A stretch of DNA of 6,030 nucleotides from Bacteroidales bacterium (GCA_027073875.1 JALTEO010000340.1:1-6030), one strand, 5' to 3'; counted from the stretch's first letter, positions 1-6,030 are shown. Program-made: numbers and translations. The notes: a model not told the origin generated them from the letters alone.

Positions 1-31
1 CAATAAAAATACCTATAAAAATATATTTCAT
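1..31 (-). CDS. 5' end of a small unidentified gene directly downstream of the RHS tip (candidate immunity gene), cut by the window edge
   Basis: Ten codons are visible, reading MKYIFIGIFI, before the window ends. The ATG lies one base after the TAA of the RHS gene (TAATATG), so the two are very probably co-transcribed and translated in succession. The N-terminus (Met-Lys, then a run of Ile/Phe/Tyr/Gly) looks like the start of a signal peptide, a lipoprotein signal or a transmembrane helix. In polymorphic toxin systems the immunity gene normally sits immediately 3' of the RHS tip, and many such proteins are membrane or periplasmic proteins. The immunity role is inferred only from that position. 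With ten residues, the frame could also be chance, since AT-rich DNA easily gives hydrophobic codons. Confidence 0.45.
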   Translation of the reverse strand, partial: MKYIFIGIFI

Positions 32-32
32 A

Positions 33-932
33 TTACTTGCCTTCTATTCCAATTATTAATTTTTGTGGCATTTCAAATTTTCGCAGTTTTTTTAATGGGG
101 CTTTTAATCTTTCCATTGGTACTCCCATTTTATTTTCATTATTATATTCAATAACAAAATCTGTAACATTTTGTAAGAATGGGGTATAAAATTTAATATA
201 TTCATCAAATCCAGGGGTTTGATGTTTAATATATTCTTCATCTGTCCATTTGCTTGATGTTTCTAAATCTTTATTTTTTACATGTAATAATTCTCCATGC
301 ATTGTGCCTGCAAGTGCCATATTGTATGGCAATTCAGATTTTTTCAATGATTTTTGTAAAGGTGTTATGGTAAAACTGCTATATTGTTTATTATTATTTT
401 CAATCAGTGAGTTTGAATTATCTTTTTTTGTTTTGAAATCTATATTTATATTAAAGGAAATGCTAGAAGAATTAATAAAATCAATATCTTTTTGACCCGA
501 AGAACTTTGTGCCATTGCTTGATATATTGGAGCAACTTTTTTCATAAACCTTTTACTTGCTTCCCTACCATCTGCAAAAGAATAATTAAGATTTCCATTT
601 TTTCCAATATTTATTTCGTATTTAACAGATTTCCCAAAAGTTGTTGTGTATTCTGCCGTATCACCTAAAATATCACTAAACAGAATAGGGTTCAAATTAA
701 AAGTTGCATAGTAACTTATACTCGGGTCGGGTTTCGGGTCTAAATTCCACCTCCTACCTATCCGACTATCATACTGCCAAAATTGGGCTGTATAGCTTGT
801 TCCGGTAGAGCCATATATTTCGTCGTCTTTTTCTTGCCCACCGAATGAAAAACTGTAAACCCCTGTGCGTTTTTGGGAAAAATCGCTTGCGAAAAGCTCT
901 TTTTGGGACAATATGTGTTGTGCGTTTTGCAT
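33..932 (-). CDS. Orphan RHS-repeat-associated core protein with variable C-terminal tip (putative polymorphic toxin)
   Basis: The product is 299 aa from the chosen ATG. Residues 25-90 are the conserved terminal RHS/YD core of Bacteroidota: FSFGGQEKDDEIYG, then SYTAQFWQYDSRIGRRWNLD, then a region ending ILFSDILGD. Residues 91-299 are a tip I do not recognise. It is rich in Asn, Lys and Ser, and contains HGELLH at 212-217 and a Lys-rich stretch near 278-285. Full RHS proteins are usually over 1000 aa and secreted; this one has no filament or shell repeats and no signal peptide. It is therefore an orphan tip cassette or a remnant, able to replace the end of a full-length RHS gene by recombination. 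The frame stays open upstream to a stop at 1077-1079, with a GTG at 1010. I prefer ATG 932 because a -7 promoter-like element lies at 948-955, inside the longer version. A candidate immunity gene starts one base after the stop. Toxicity is inferred from the architecture, not shown. Confidence 0.8.
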   Translation of the reverse strand: MQNAQHILSQKELFASDFSQKRTGVYSFSFGGQEKDDEIYGSTGTSYTAQFWQYDSRIGRRWNLDPKPDPSISYYATFNLNPILFSDILGDTAEYTTTFGKSVKYEINIGKNGNLNYSFADGREASKRFMKKVAPIYQAMAQSSSGQKDIDFINSSSISFNINIDFKTKKDNSNSLIENNNKQYSSFTITPLQKSLKKSELPYNMALAGTMHGELLHVKNKDLETSSKWTDEEYIKHQTPGFDEYIKFYTPFLQNVTDFVIEYNNENKMGVPMERLKAPLKKLRKFEMPQKLIIGIEGK

Positions 933-947
933 AAATGTTTTGTAGTG

Positions 948-955
948 CAAAGATA
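948..955 (-). promoter_or_regulatory. Bacteroidota-type -7 promoter element (TATCTTTG) for the orphan RHS gene
   Basis: Read on the minus strand, bases 955 to 948 are TATCTTTG, an exact match to the TAnnTTTG -7 consensus of the Bacteroidota housekeeping sigma factor. The ATG follows 15 bases later, so the predicted leader is only about 10 bases. I see no TTG at the usual -33 distance; the nearest TTG (988-986) is about 30 bases upstream of the -7, which is too far. The match is therefore one-sided. Confidence 0.45.
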
Positions 956-1128
956 GGAATTTTTTTTGATTTATTATTGCTTTGGCAATAAACCACAGGA
1001 CAAAATTCACAAAGGGACAAGCTGTGCGGGAGCGGGGAAAAACACCTTGGTTGGATTGTAAACGGGAAAGCCGACATTAGTTTTTCGGCTCTCATAAACC
1101 ATGACATTGAAAATAGAAAAGTCTGTAA

Positions 1129-1162
1129 ACTTCCGGAATAAATTTTTACCGGTATCCGAAGT
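1129..1162. repeat. Inverted repeat / paired palindromes upstream of the propeller gene
   Basis: The outer arms ACTTCCGGA (1129-1137) and TCCGAAGT (1155-1162) pair over eight positions with one bulged C at 1134. Nested in the same stretch are two perfect 8-bp palindromes, TTCCGGAA (1131-1138) and TACCGGTA (1147-1154), with centres 16 bp apart. The element begins about 75 bases before the plus-strand ATG. It could be an operator for a dimeric regulator or a leader hairpin. It could also be chance. No regulator is encoded nearby. Confidence 0.3.
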
Positions 1163-1204
1163 AAATGAAAAATACTATTTTTACTAAAATTTTAAACTAA
1201 AAAA

Positions 1205-4200
1205 ATGATGCGTTCAAAATTGATTTTTTTGCTGATTGCTCTGATTCCTTTCGTTGGATTTTCGCAGAAAAAAGAAAAAAAGAAAGATGATTATTTTATT
1301 AAACCGGAAGATTTTAGTGGTTTAAAATTCCGCAGCATTGGTCCTGCTATGATTTCGGGCAGGGTCATTGATGTGGCGGTAAATCCGCGGAATCATTCCG
1401 AATATTTTGTGGCGGCAGCATCCGGAGGGGTATGGAAAACCGAGGATGGCGGCATCACCTTTAAGCCGGTTTTCGATTCGCAGATGTCTTATTCCATCGG
1501 TTGTGTAGCTTATGCGCCTACAAATCCGCATATTGTCTGGGTGGGAACAGGCGAGAACAACAGCCAGCGAAGCGTTTCCCGCGGCAACGGAGTTTACAAA
1601 TCGGAAGACGGCGGAAAATCGTGGAAAAATATGGGCTTGTATCATTCGGAACATATCGGTAAGATATTGATTAGTCCCGATGATGAAAATACCGTTTTTG
1701 TTGCGGCACAAGGTCCTTTGTGGAACGATGGCGGTGACCGCGGCTTATATAAAACAACCGATGGCGGCAAAACATGGCGGAAAGTTTTGGATATCAGTCC
1801 AAAGACAGGTGTGACCGATGTTGTGATAAATCCTGAAAATCATAAGATTATGTACGCAGCCTCGTACGAGCGCCGGCGGCATGTTTACACCTTGATTGAC
1901 GGTGGTCCGGAGTCGGCAATTTACAAAAGTGAGGATGGCGGAGAGACATGGAAAAAGTTAACTAACGGATTGCCTAAATGTGATATGGGACGCATCGGTT
2001 TGGCTATTTCTCCTACACATCCCGATAAGGTTTATGCCCTTGTGGAAGCCGAAGAAGACAAAGGCGGTGTATATTTTTCGCCCGATTGCGGTGCTTCGTG
2101 GTCGCGTATCAGCAAATATGTTCCCGATGGTCCGCAGTATTATCAGGAACTGTTTATTGACCCTAAGGACGACAATATAATGTATTCCATGGATACTTAT
2201 ACGCGCATATCCGTAGATGGTGGGAAGACATGGAAAAAACTCAGCAACAAAGCCAAACATGTGGACGACCATGCCCTATGGATTGACGCCGATAACACCA
2301 AACATCTTTTATTGGGTGGCGACGGTGGATTATACGAAAGCTTCAACCGCGGTCAGACATGGGATTTTAAACAAAATCTACCTCTGTCGCAGTTTTATCG
2401 TGTATCGGCAGATAACAGCAAACCGTTTTATTTTGTTTACGGCGGCACACAGGACAATAATTCCGTTGGTGGTCCGTCGGCTACCATAAATAAGGGCGGT
2501 ATCCGCAATGCCGATTGGTTTATTACCCACGGTGGCGATGGCTTTGAAACGCAAATAGATCCCGAAGACCCGAATACGGTTTATGCCCAGTCGCAATACG
2601 CGTGGCTGTCGCGTTACAACAAAAAAACAGGCGAAGAAATAGATATTCGTCCTTCGGAACCCGACAATGGCGAAGCATACCGCTGGAACTGGAATGCTCC
2701 CTTGCTGATAAGCCCACATAACCATACGACCCTGTATTTTTGTGCCAACAAAGTTTTCAAATCTACCGACAGGGGCAATTCATGGCAAGTTATTTCGCCC
2801 GATTTAACCCGGCAGATTGACCGGAATCGTCTGAAAATTCTTGGCAAGGTACAACGGCCCGAAGCCGTTGCCAAAAATGTTTCCACTTCGGTGTATGGCA
2901 ATCTGGTTTCGTTTACCGAATCGCCCGTTAAGGCAGGTTTGCTTTATGCCGGTTCCGACGACGGTCAAATCAGCATTACGGAAGACGACGGAAAAACCTG
3001 GCGAAAATATACCAAATTTCCCGGTGTGCCCGATACCACCTATGTCAGTTGTCTGTTAGCATCACAGTTTGACGAAAATGTTGTATATGCTTCATTCGAT
3101 AATCACAAACGCGGCGATTACAAACCGTATTTGCTAAAGAGTAGTGATAAGGGTAAAACATGGACTTCTATTGCTGCCAACTTGCCCGATACACAAACAG
3201 TTTATAGTATTGCCGAGGATTTTAAAGATCCTAATCTGCTTTTTGCCGGAACAGAATACGGATTGTATTTTACCATTGACGGGGGAAAACACTGGCTGAA
3301 GCTTGGAAACGGATTGCCCAATATTGCCATTCGTGACATCGACATTCAGAAAAGGGAATGCGACCTGGTATTGGCATCTTATGGTCGCGGGTTTTATATC
3401 TTGGACAATTACAGCCCGTTACGGGAATTGAAAAAAGCCAAAGACCAAAAAGATTACATTTTCCCTGTAAAAGACCCGTTGGCATATATTCAGCGAACAC
3501 CGTGGGGATGGCGTAAAAAAGGACACTTGGGCGACAACTATTTTGTAGCTGATAATCTGCCTTACGGTGCGGTAATTACTTACGAGTTTGATGAAGATGT
3601 TAAAACCTTGAAAGAACAACGGCAAAAACAGGAGAAAAAACTTGAAAAAGAAGGAAAAGATATAACTTTCCCGTCTTTTGACGAACTGGAAAAAGAACGC
3701 ACCGAGATAAAACCCTATCTGCTCTTCACCATAAAAGACGAAGCCGGCAATGAAGTCAGAAAACTGCGTGCAAAACCCCAAAAAGGATTGCACCGTATTG
3801 TTTGGAATTTGACCTATCCGAATACCAATCCGGTTAAACCTTTAAATAATGATAATGTAAACAAGAAGAACAAAGCCAAAGGCATTCCTGTCCTGCCGGG
3901 GAAATATACCGTATCAATGGCAAAAGTTGTTGACGGGAAAATCATTCCTGTTGGCAATTCGCAAACATTTACGGTAAAAGGACTGGATGGCAATATCAAA
4001 CCGTTTAACGACAACGGATTTAGAAAATCTCTGGCAGAAATTAACAGGAATTATACATCGATGACCACCCGGCTGTCAAAATTAAAATCCAAAGTAGATT
4101 TGATTATTGAAGCATTTAATGAAACACCCGGAGCTACGCCCAACGATTTGGCACTCGCTTTTCGTGTAAAGAACGAATTGGATTCTTTGAATACCATAAT

Positions 4201-4453
4201 TTACGGCGACCCGGTCAGAAAAAAATTGCAAGAACCTTATGCTCCCGGATTACAAGACAGAATAGAAAAAATTGTGTGGGGAATATGGTCAACTACCGAA
4301 CCCCCGACACAAACTCATAAAAACGACTTGGCTATTGTTGCCAAAAAAACTAAAGCCCTGTCGGCTGAAATGGAACGACTTGAAAATAATGAGATAGCCG
4401 CTATGAACAAACGGTTAGAAACCATTCACTCACCTTATACCCCAGGAAGATAA
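1205..4453 (+). CDS. Secreted Asp-box (BNR/VPS10-like) beta-propeller protein, WD40/YVTN/BNR superfamily
   Basis: The product is 1082 aa. Residues 1-20 form a signal peptide (MMRSK, then a hydrophobic core ending VGFS) with likely cleavage before Gln21. There is no lipobox Cys, so it should be soluble in the periplasm or exported. Eleven Asp-box motifs (S/T-x-D-x-G-x-T/S-W, some degenerate) start near residues 79, 133, 184, 242, 292, 336, 379, 520, 592, 646 and 690, which implies one large or two joined beta-propellers. Conserved family blocks include GGTQDNNSVGG (413-423), GGDGFETQIDP (443-453) and YRWNWNAPLLISPH (492-505). After the propellers come a charged coiled-coil-like stretch (about 796-832), an Ig/FlgD-like segment (about 849-925, with VWNLTYP and LPGKYTVSM) and a helical C-terminus (about 935-1075). 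This is the family often annotated as VPS10/sortilin-like or COG4447-like. Its substrate and role are unknown, and I see no sialidase active site. No type IX secretion C-terminal domain is evident. Two adjacent ATGs (1205, 1208) could each start it. The stop overlaps the RNase H start. Confidence 0.9.
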   Translation: MMRSKLIFLLIALIPFVGFSQKKEKKKDDYFIKPEDFSGLKFRSIGPAMISGRVIDVAVNPRNHSEYFVAAASGGVWKTEDGGITFKPVFDSQMSYSIGCVAYAPTNPHIVWVGTGENNSQRSVSRGNGVYKSEDGGKSWKNMGLYHSEHIGKILISPDDENTVFVAAQGPLWNDGGDRGLYKTTDGGKTWRKVLDISPKTGVTDVVINPENHKIMYAASYERRRHVYTLIDGGPESAIYKSEDGGETWKKLTNGLPKCDMGRIGLAISPTHPDKVYALVEAEEDKGGVYFSPDCGASWSRISKYVPDGPQYYQELFIDPKDDNIMYSMDTYTRISVDGGKTWKKLSNKAKHVDDHALWIDADNTKHLLLGGDGGLYESFNRGQTWDFKQNLPLSQFYRVSADNSKPFYFVYGGTQDNNSVGGPSATINKGGIRNADWFITHGGDGFETQIDPEDPNTVYAQSQYAWLSRYNKKTGEEIDIRPSEPDNGEAYRWNWNAPLLISPHNHTTLYFCANKVFKSTDRGNSWQVISPDLTRQIDRNRLKILGKVQRPEAVAKNVSTSVYGNLVSFTESPVKAGLLYAGSDDGQISITEDDGKTWRKYTKFPGVPDTTYVSCLLASQFDENVVYASFDNHKRGDYKPYLLKSSDKGKTWTSIAANLPDTQTVYSIAEDFKDPNLLFAGTEYGLYFTIDGGKHWLKLGNGLPNIAIRDIDIQKRECDLVLASYGRGFYILDNYSPLRELKKAKDQKDYIFPVKDPLAYIQRTPWGWRKKGHLGDNYFVADNLPYGAVITYEFDEDVKTLKEQRQKQEKKLEKEGKDITFPSFDELEKERTEIKPYLLFTIKDEAGNEVRKLRAKPQKGLHRIVWNLTYPNTNPVKPLNNDNVNKKNKAKGIPVLPGKYTVSMAKVVDGKIIPVGNSQTFTVKGLDGNIKPFNDNGFRKSLAEINRNYTSMTTRLSKLKSKVDLIIEAFNETPGATPNDLALAFRVKNELDSLNTIIYGDPVRKKLQEPYAPGLQDRIEKIVWGIWSTTEPPTQTHKNDLAIVAKKTKALSAEMERLENNEIAAMNKRLETIHSPYTPGR

Positions 4454-5085
4454 TGGCAAAACAAAAATTTTATGTCGTGTGGAAAGGGCGGAAGCCCGGC
4501 ATCTACCTGTCGTGGGAAGAATGCCAACGGCAAATTTCCGGTTTTAAAGACGCCCAATATAAATCGTTTAAAACCCGTGAGGCAGCAGAAGCAGCATTCT
4601 CCCGCCCCTACGAAAAAGGGGATGCTAAAGACAAGCGGGCACAAATCAGTAACTTGTATCTGGATTTCAAAGATGAAATCGAATGGAATAGCATTTGTGT
4701 GGATGCCGCTTGCAGTGGTAACCCCGGACCAATGGAATATCAAGGCATTGACCTGCAGTCGCAACAAATCATTTTTCACGCAGGACCTTATGATGATGGC
4801 ACCAACAATATCGGTGAGTTTTTAGCTATTGTCCATGCCTTGGCATATTTTAAACAACACAACATTCAAGACAAAGCGGTGTATTCCGATTCGGCAATTG
4901 CTATCGGATGGATAAAAAAAGGGAAATGCAATACCAAATTAAAACGCACCGGCAAAAACGGAAAAATCTTTGAGTTGATAACCCGTGCCGAACAGTGGCT
5001 GGTAAACAACAAAATTTCAGTGCCTGTTTTAAAATGGGATACTGACAGATGGGGTGAAATTCCGGCTGACTTCGGGCGGAAATAA
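4453..5085 (+). CDS. rnhA: Ribonuclease HI with N-terminal hybrid-binding (viroplasmin-like) domain
   Basis: The product is 210 aa and cytoplasmic. It cleaves the RNA strand of RNA/DNA hybrids, removing R-loops and primers. Residues 1-50 are the hybrid-binding/caulimovirus viroplasmin-like domain (YVVWKGRKPGIYLSWEEC, then FKTREAAEAAF). After a charged linker (about 51-77), the RNase H fold starts at ICVDAACSGNPGP. The four acidic catalytic residues are D84, E122 (in NNIGEF), D146 (in YSDSAIA) and D206 (in ADFGRK). Their spacing of 38, 24 and 60 nearly matches the 38, 23 and 60 of Bacillus halodurans RNase HI, which also ends in an ADYGRK-type tail. All four are present, so the enzyme should be active. 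The gene looks full length. Its ATG shares the A of the upstream TAA (TAATG), and an AGGAAG three bases before the ATG may help reinitiation. Expression is probably coupled to the propeller gene. It could be one of two RNase H genes in the genome. Confidence 0.93.
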   Translation: MAKQKFYVVWKGRKPGIYLSWEECQRQISGFKDAQYKSFKTREAAEAAFSRPYEKGDAKDKRAQISNLYLDFKDEIEWNSICVDAACSGNPGPMEYQGIDLQSQQIIFHAGPYDDGTNNIGEFLAIVHALAYFKQHNIQDKAVYSDSAIAIGWIKKGKCNTKLKRTGKNGKIFELITRAEQWLVNNKISVPVLKWDTDRWGEIPADFGRK

Positions 5086-5130
5086 TAATAACATGAGTTT
5101 GAAATAAGAAATGAATCACCTAAGAAGAAT

Positions 5131-5156
5131 CTCAAAAAGCTGTGAGTATTTTTTAT
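5131..5156 (+). terminator. Weak intrinsic-terminator-like hairpin after rnhA
   Basis: CTCA (5131-5134) can pair with TGAG (5143-5146) around an 8-base loop, followed directly by a T-rich tract (TATTTTTTAT). It lies about 45 bases after the rnhA stop, a sensible place. However, the stem is only four base pairs, so it is weak evidence for a factor-independent terminator. Confidence 0.25.
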
Positions 5157-5184
5157 GTTAAACTTATAGATAATATGGATATTT

Positions 5185-5200
5185 GAGACCTTTGCAAAAC
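5185..5200. repeat. Short motif resembling an insertion-sequence terminal repeat (GAGACCTTTGCAAAAC)
   Basis: GAGACCTTTGCAAAAC resembles, from memory, terminal inverted repeats of some Bacteroidota insertion sequences. No partner copy in inverted orientation and no transposase are visible in the window, so at best it is a solo end or scar. It abuts the inverted repeat that starts at 5209. Confidence 0.25.
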
Positions 5201-5208
5201 TTTTGGTT

Positions 5209-5288
5209 TATCATTCTGAACGCAGTAAAGAATCTGCAAATAATTACCATTCAATATGTTGATATTCCTCACATTACTTAGAACGACG
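5209..5288. repeat. Imperfect inverted repeat resembling a dispersed intergenic 'TCATTCTGAACG..' element
   Basis: The left arm TATCATTCTGAACGCAGTAA (5209-5228) continues as AGAATCT. The right arm, read on the other strand from 5288, is CGTCGTTCTAAGTAATGTGA followed by GGAATAT. Aligned without gaps, 15 of 27 positions match, and several of the mismatches are A/G or C/T transitions, as expected for a decayed palindromic repeat. The left arm closely resembles a motif I recall as widespread in Bacteroidota intergenic regions (TCATTCTGAACGAAGTGAAGAATC and variants), usually followed by its own inverted copy. The origin and function of that family are unclear to me; the match is from memory. Confidence 0.5.
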
Positions 5289-5380
5289 GCTTTTTCTATT
5301 TTTAAAAGGCATAGATTTATGATTTTTTATTACTTGTTTATAAATATACCTTAAAATACTATTTTTTAACATTGTTCTAT

Positions 5381-6030
5381 TTACTTTAATTTTGACAAGC
5401 AATCCGCCAAACTATCTCGCCAGTGCGGGATGATTAAGTTAAACGAGTTTTTGATTTTTGTTTTGTCTAAAACCGAATAAAAAGGTCGTGGGGCAGGTGT
5501 CGGGAAATCTTCTGTCCGGATTGGCAATACCGGTATTTTGATTTTTTTGATTTCCAGTATGGCTTTGGCAAAATCGTACCACGAGCAAACGCCTTCGTTG
5601 GAGTAGTGATAAATGCCATTGGCAAAAAATTTATTTTTTACCGATTGTGTAATAATTTCCAAAATCATTTCTGCCAAATCACCGGCAAAGGTAGGTGTAC
5701 CAATTTGGTCAGAGACAATGGTTAATTTATCGCGTTCGCTTGCCAATCGGAGAACCGTTTTAACAAAGTTATTCCCTGTCGTTGAATACAGCCATGATGT
5801 TCTGATTATTATTACATTAGGACTGTAACTGATATTTGTTTCACCATGTAATTTTGTTTGTCCGTAAGCCGATTGTGGATGTGGTTTATCCGTTTCGGTA
5901 TAAGGACGAAAACCTAACCCGTCGAATACATAATCGGTAGAGATATGAATCAATTTTGCATTGTGTTGTTCCGCCTGTTTAAGCAAATTCAACGGAGCCA
6001 TAGCATTCAGCAAATGAGCTGTTTCCGTAT
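5381..6030 (-). CDS. rfbD: dTDP-4-dehydrorhamnose reductase, C-terminal part (5' end outside the window)
   Basis: This enzyme makes the last step of dTDP-L-rhamnose synthesis, the NAD(P)H reduction of dTDP-4-dehydro-L-rhamnose, in the cytoplasm; the product feeds O-antigen or other surface glycans. About 215 residues are visible, against a usual 285-300. The missing N-terminus would carry the Rossmann GxxGxxG. Visible signatures are STDYVFDG (5918-5941), the catalytic Tyr-xxx-Lys in YGQTKLHGE (5840-5866), RTSWLY, SDQIGTP (5693-5713), GIYHYSNEG, PTPAPRP (5483-5503) and a C-terminal PHWRDSL (5408-5428). The reading frame is open to the right edge, with family-like residues (TETAH, then LLNAMAP) before any start codon, so the gene continues outside. 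The TTG at 6011-6013 and the ATG just after it are internal codons. The stop is the TAA at 5381-5383. No other rhamnose gene lies on its 3' side, so any rfbABC partners would be upstream, off the window. Confidence 0.95.
   Translation of the reverse strand, partial: TETAHLLNAMAPLNLLKQAEQHNAKLIHISTDYVFDGLGFRPYTETDKPHPQSAYGQTKLHGETNISYSPNVIIIRTSWLYSTTGNNFVKTVLRLASERDKLTIVSDQIGTPTFAGDLAEMILEIITQSVKNKFFANGIYHYSNEGVCSWYDFAKAILEIKKIKIPVLPIRTEDFPTPAPRPFYSVLDKTKIKNSFNLIIPHWRDSLADCLSKLK

Larger units (their letters stand above)
933..1204. other. Divergent intergenic region between the orphan RHS gene and the Asp-box propeller gene
   Basis: No convincing gene is present. The region contains the RHS -7 element (948-955), a 6-bp stem AGCCGA/TCGGCT with a 10-base loop (1069-1074 with 1085-1090), and the two palindromes near 1129-1162. 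The last 35 bases before the plus-strand ATG are almost entirely A and T, typical of Bacteroidota leaders that lack a Shine-Dalgarno site. A plus-strand -7-like TATTTTTA at 1176-1183 lacks the final G and has no TTG at the right spacing, so I do not call it a promoter. Confidence 0.5.
5086..5380. other. Convergent intergenic region between rnhA and rfbD
   Basis: This is an AT-rich 295-base gap where both flanking genes end. No coding sequence is evident. It contains a weak terminator-like hairpin (5131-5156), an insertion-sequence-end-like motif (5185-5200) and an imperfect inverted repeat (5209-5288). The rest (5289-5380) is low-complexity A/T sequence in which I see nothing definite. No clear terminator is visible for the minus-strand rfbD gene. 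Confidence 0.6.

Noticed and set aside
933..1010. GTG start at 1010 giving a 325-aa RHS protein with a hydrophobic N-terminus (MNFVLWFIAKAII)
   Set aside because: The extension lies over the -7 promoter element and does not resemble RHS sequence; ATG 932 is a better start. The longer form cannot be fully excluded.
1069..1090. AGCCGA/TCGGCT hairpin as a terminator
   Set aside because: The stem is only 6 bp, no T-run follows on either strand, and it lies between divergent genes where no transcript should end.
769..1107. 112-aa open frame on the minus strand overlapping the RHS gene
   Set aside because: Most of it is an out-of-frame reading of the RHS core, rich in Arg and Phe, with no family resemblance.
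1961..2900. Several 60-115-aa frames on both strands inside the propeller gene
   Set aside because: All overlap a strongly supported coding sequence with regular Asp-box repeats; they are by-products of its codon pattern.
3419..3793. 124-aa minus-strand frame with Phe-rich hydrophobic stretches, suggesting a membrane protein
   Set aside because: It is antisense to the Lys/Glu-rich coiled-coil part of the propeller gene; AAA/GAA codons read backwards give TTT/TTC, which explains the false hydrophobicity.
5613..5828. 71-aa plus-strand frame inside rfbD
   Set aside because: It is antisense to clearly conserved rfbD motifs and has no recognisable features of its own.
5381..6013. rfbD starting at the TTG at 6011-6013 as a complete 210-aa protein
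   Set aside because: The frame is open to the window edge with family-like sequence, and the essential Rossmann nucleotide-binding part would be missing; it is an edge truncation.

Overview
The window looks like a piece of a Bacteroidota chromosome. The coding sequences have low to moderate GC. Gene starts are preceded by A-rich leaders rather than strong Shine-Dalgarno sites, and one start has a TAnnTTTG-type -7 promoter element just upstream. The protein families also fit: a short orphan RHS protein of the kind scattered through Bacteroidota, a secreted many-Asp-box propeller protein, and a Bacillus-halodurans-type RNase HI ending in ADFGRK. I cannot name a genus.

Layout from left to right: (1) On the minus strand, at the very left edge, are the first ten codons of an unidentified gene whose N-terminus is hydrophobic. 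It starts one base after the stop of the gene before it. (2) Upstream of it, also on the minus strand, is a compact orphan RHS protein: one terminal RHS core repeat fused to a roughly 210-residue AT-rich tip of unknown function. The order 'RHS tip, then tiny gap, then small gene' matches a polymorphic toxin with its immunity gene, but neither function is proven here. (3) A divergent intergenic region (about 933-1204) holds the RHS -7 element and several palindromes. (4) On the plus strand is a large secreted protein (1082 aa) with eleven Asp-box motifs, followed by an Ig/FlgD-like segment and a helical C-terminus. (5) Its stop codon overlaps the start of a plus-strand RNase HI gene (TAATG), so the two are probably one transcript. 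(6) A 295-base convergent gap contains an imperfect inverted repeat resembling a dispersed intergenic repeat, preceded by a short motif resembling an insertion-sequence end. (7) On the minus strand, running off the right edge, is the C-terminal three quarters of dTDP-4-dehydrorhamnose reductase (rfbD/rmlD), a dTDP-L-rhamnose biosynthesis gene for surface polysaccharide.

The genes do not form one obvious pathway. The propeller/RNase H pair and rfbD look like ordinary chromosomal genes. The left 700 bases are the accessory part: the GC content falls from about half to 20-27% exactly where the RHS core gives way to the variable tip. No rRNA, tRNA, CRISPR array or intact transposase was seen.
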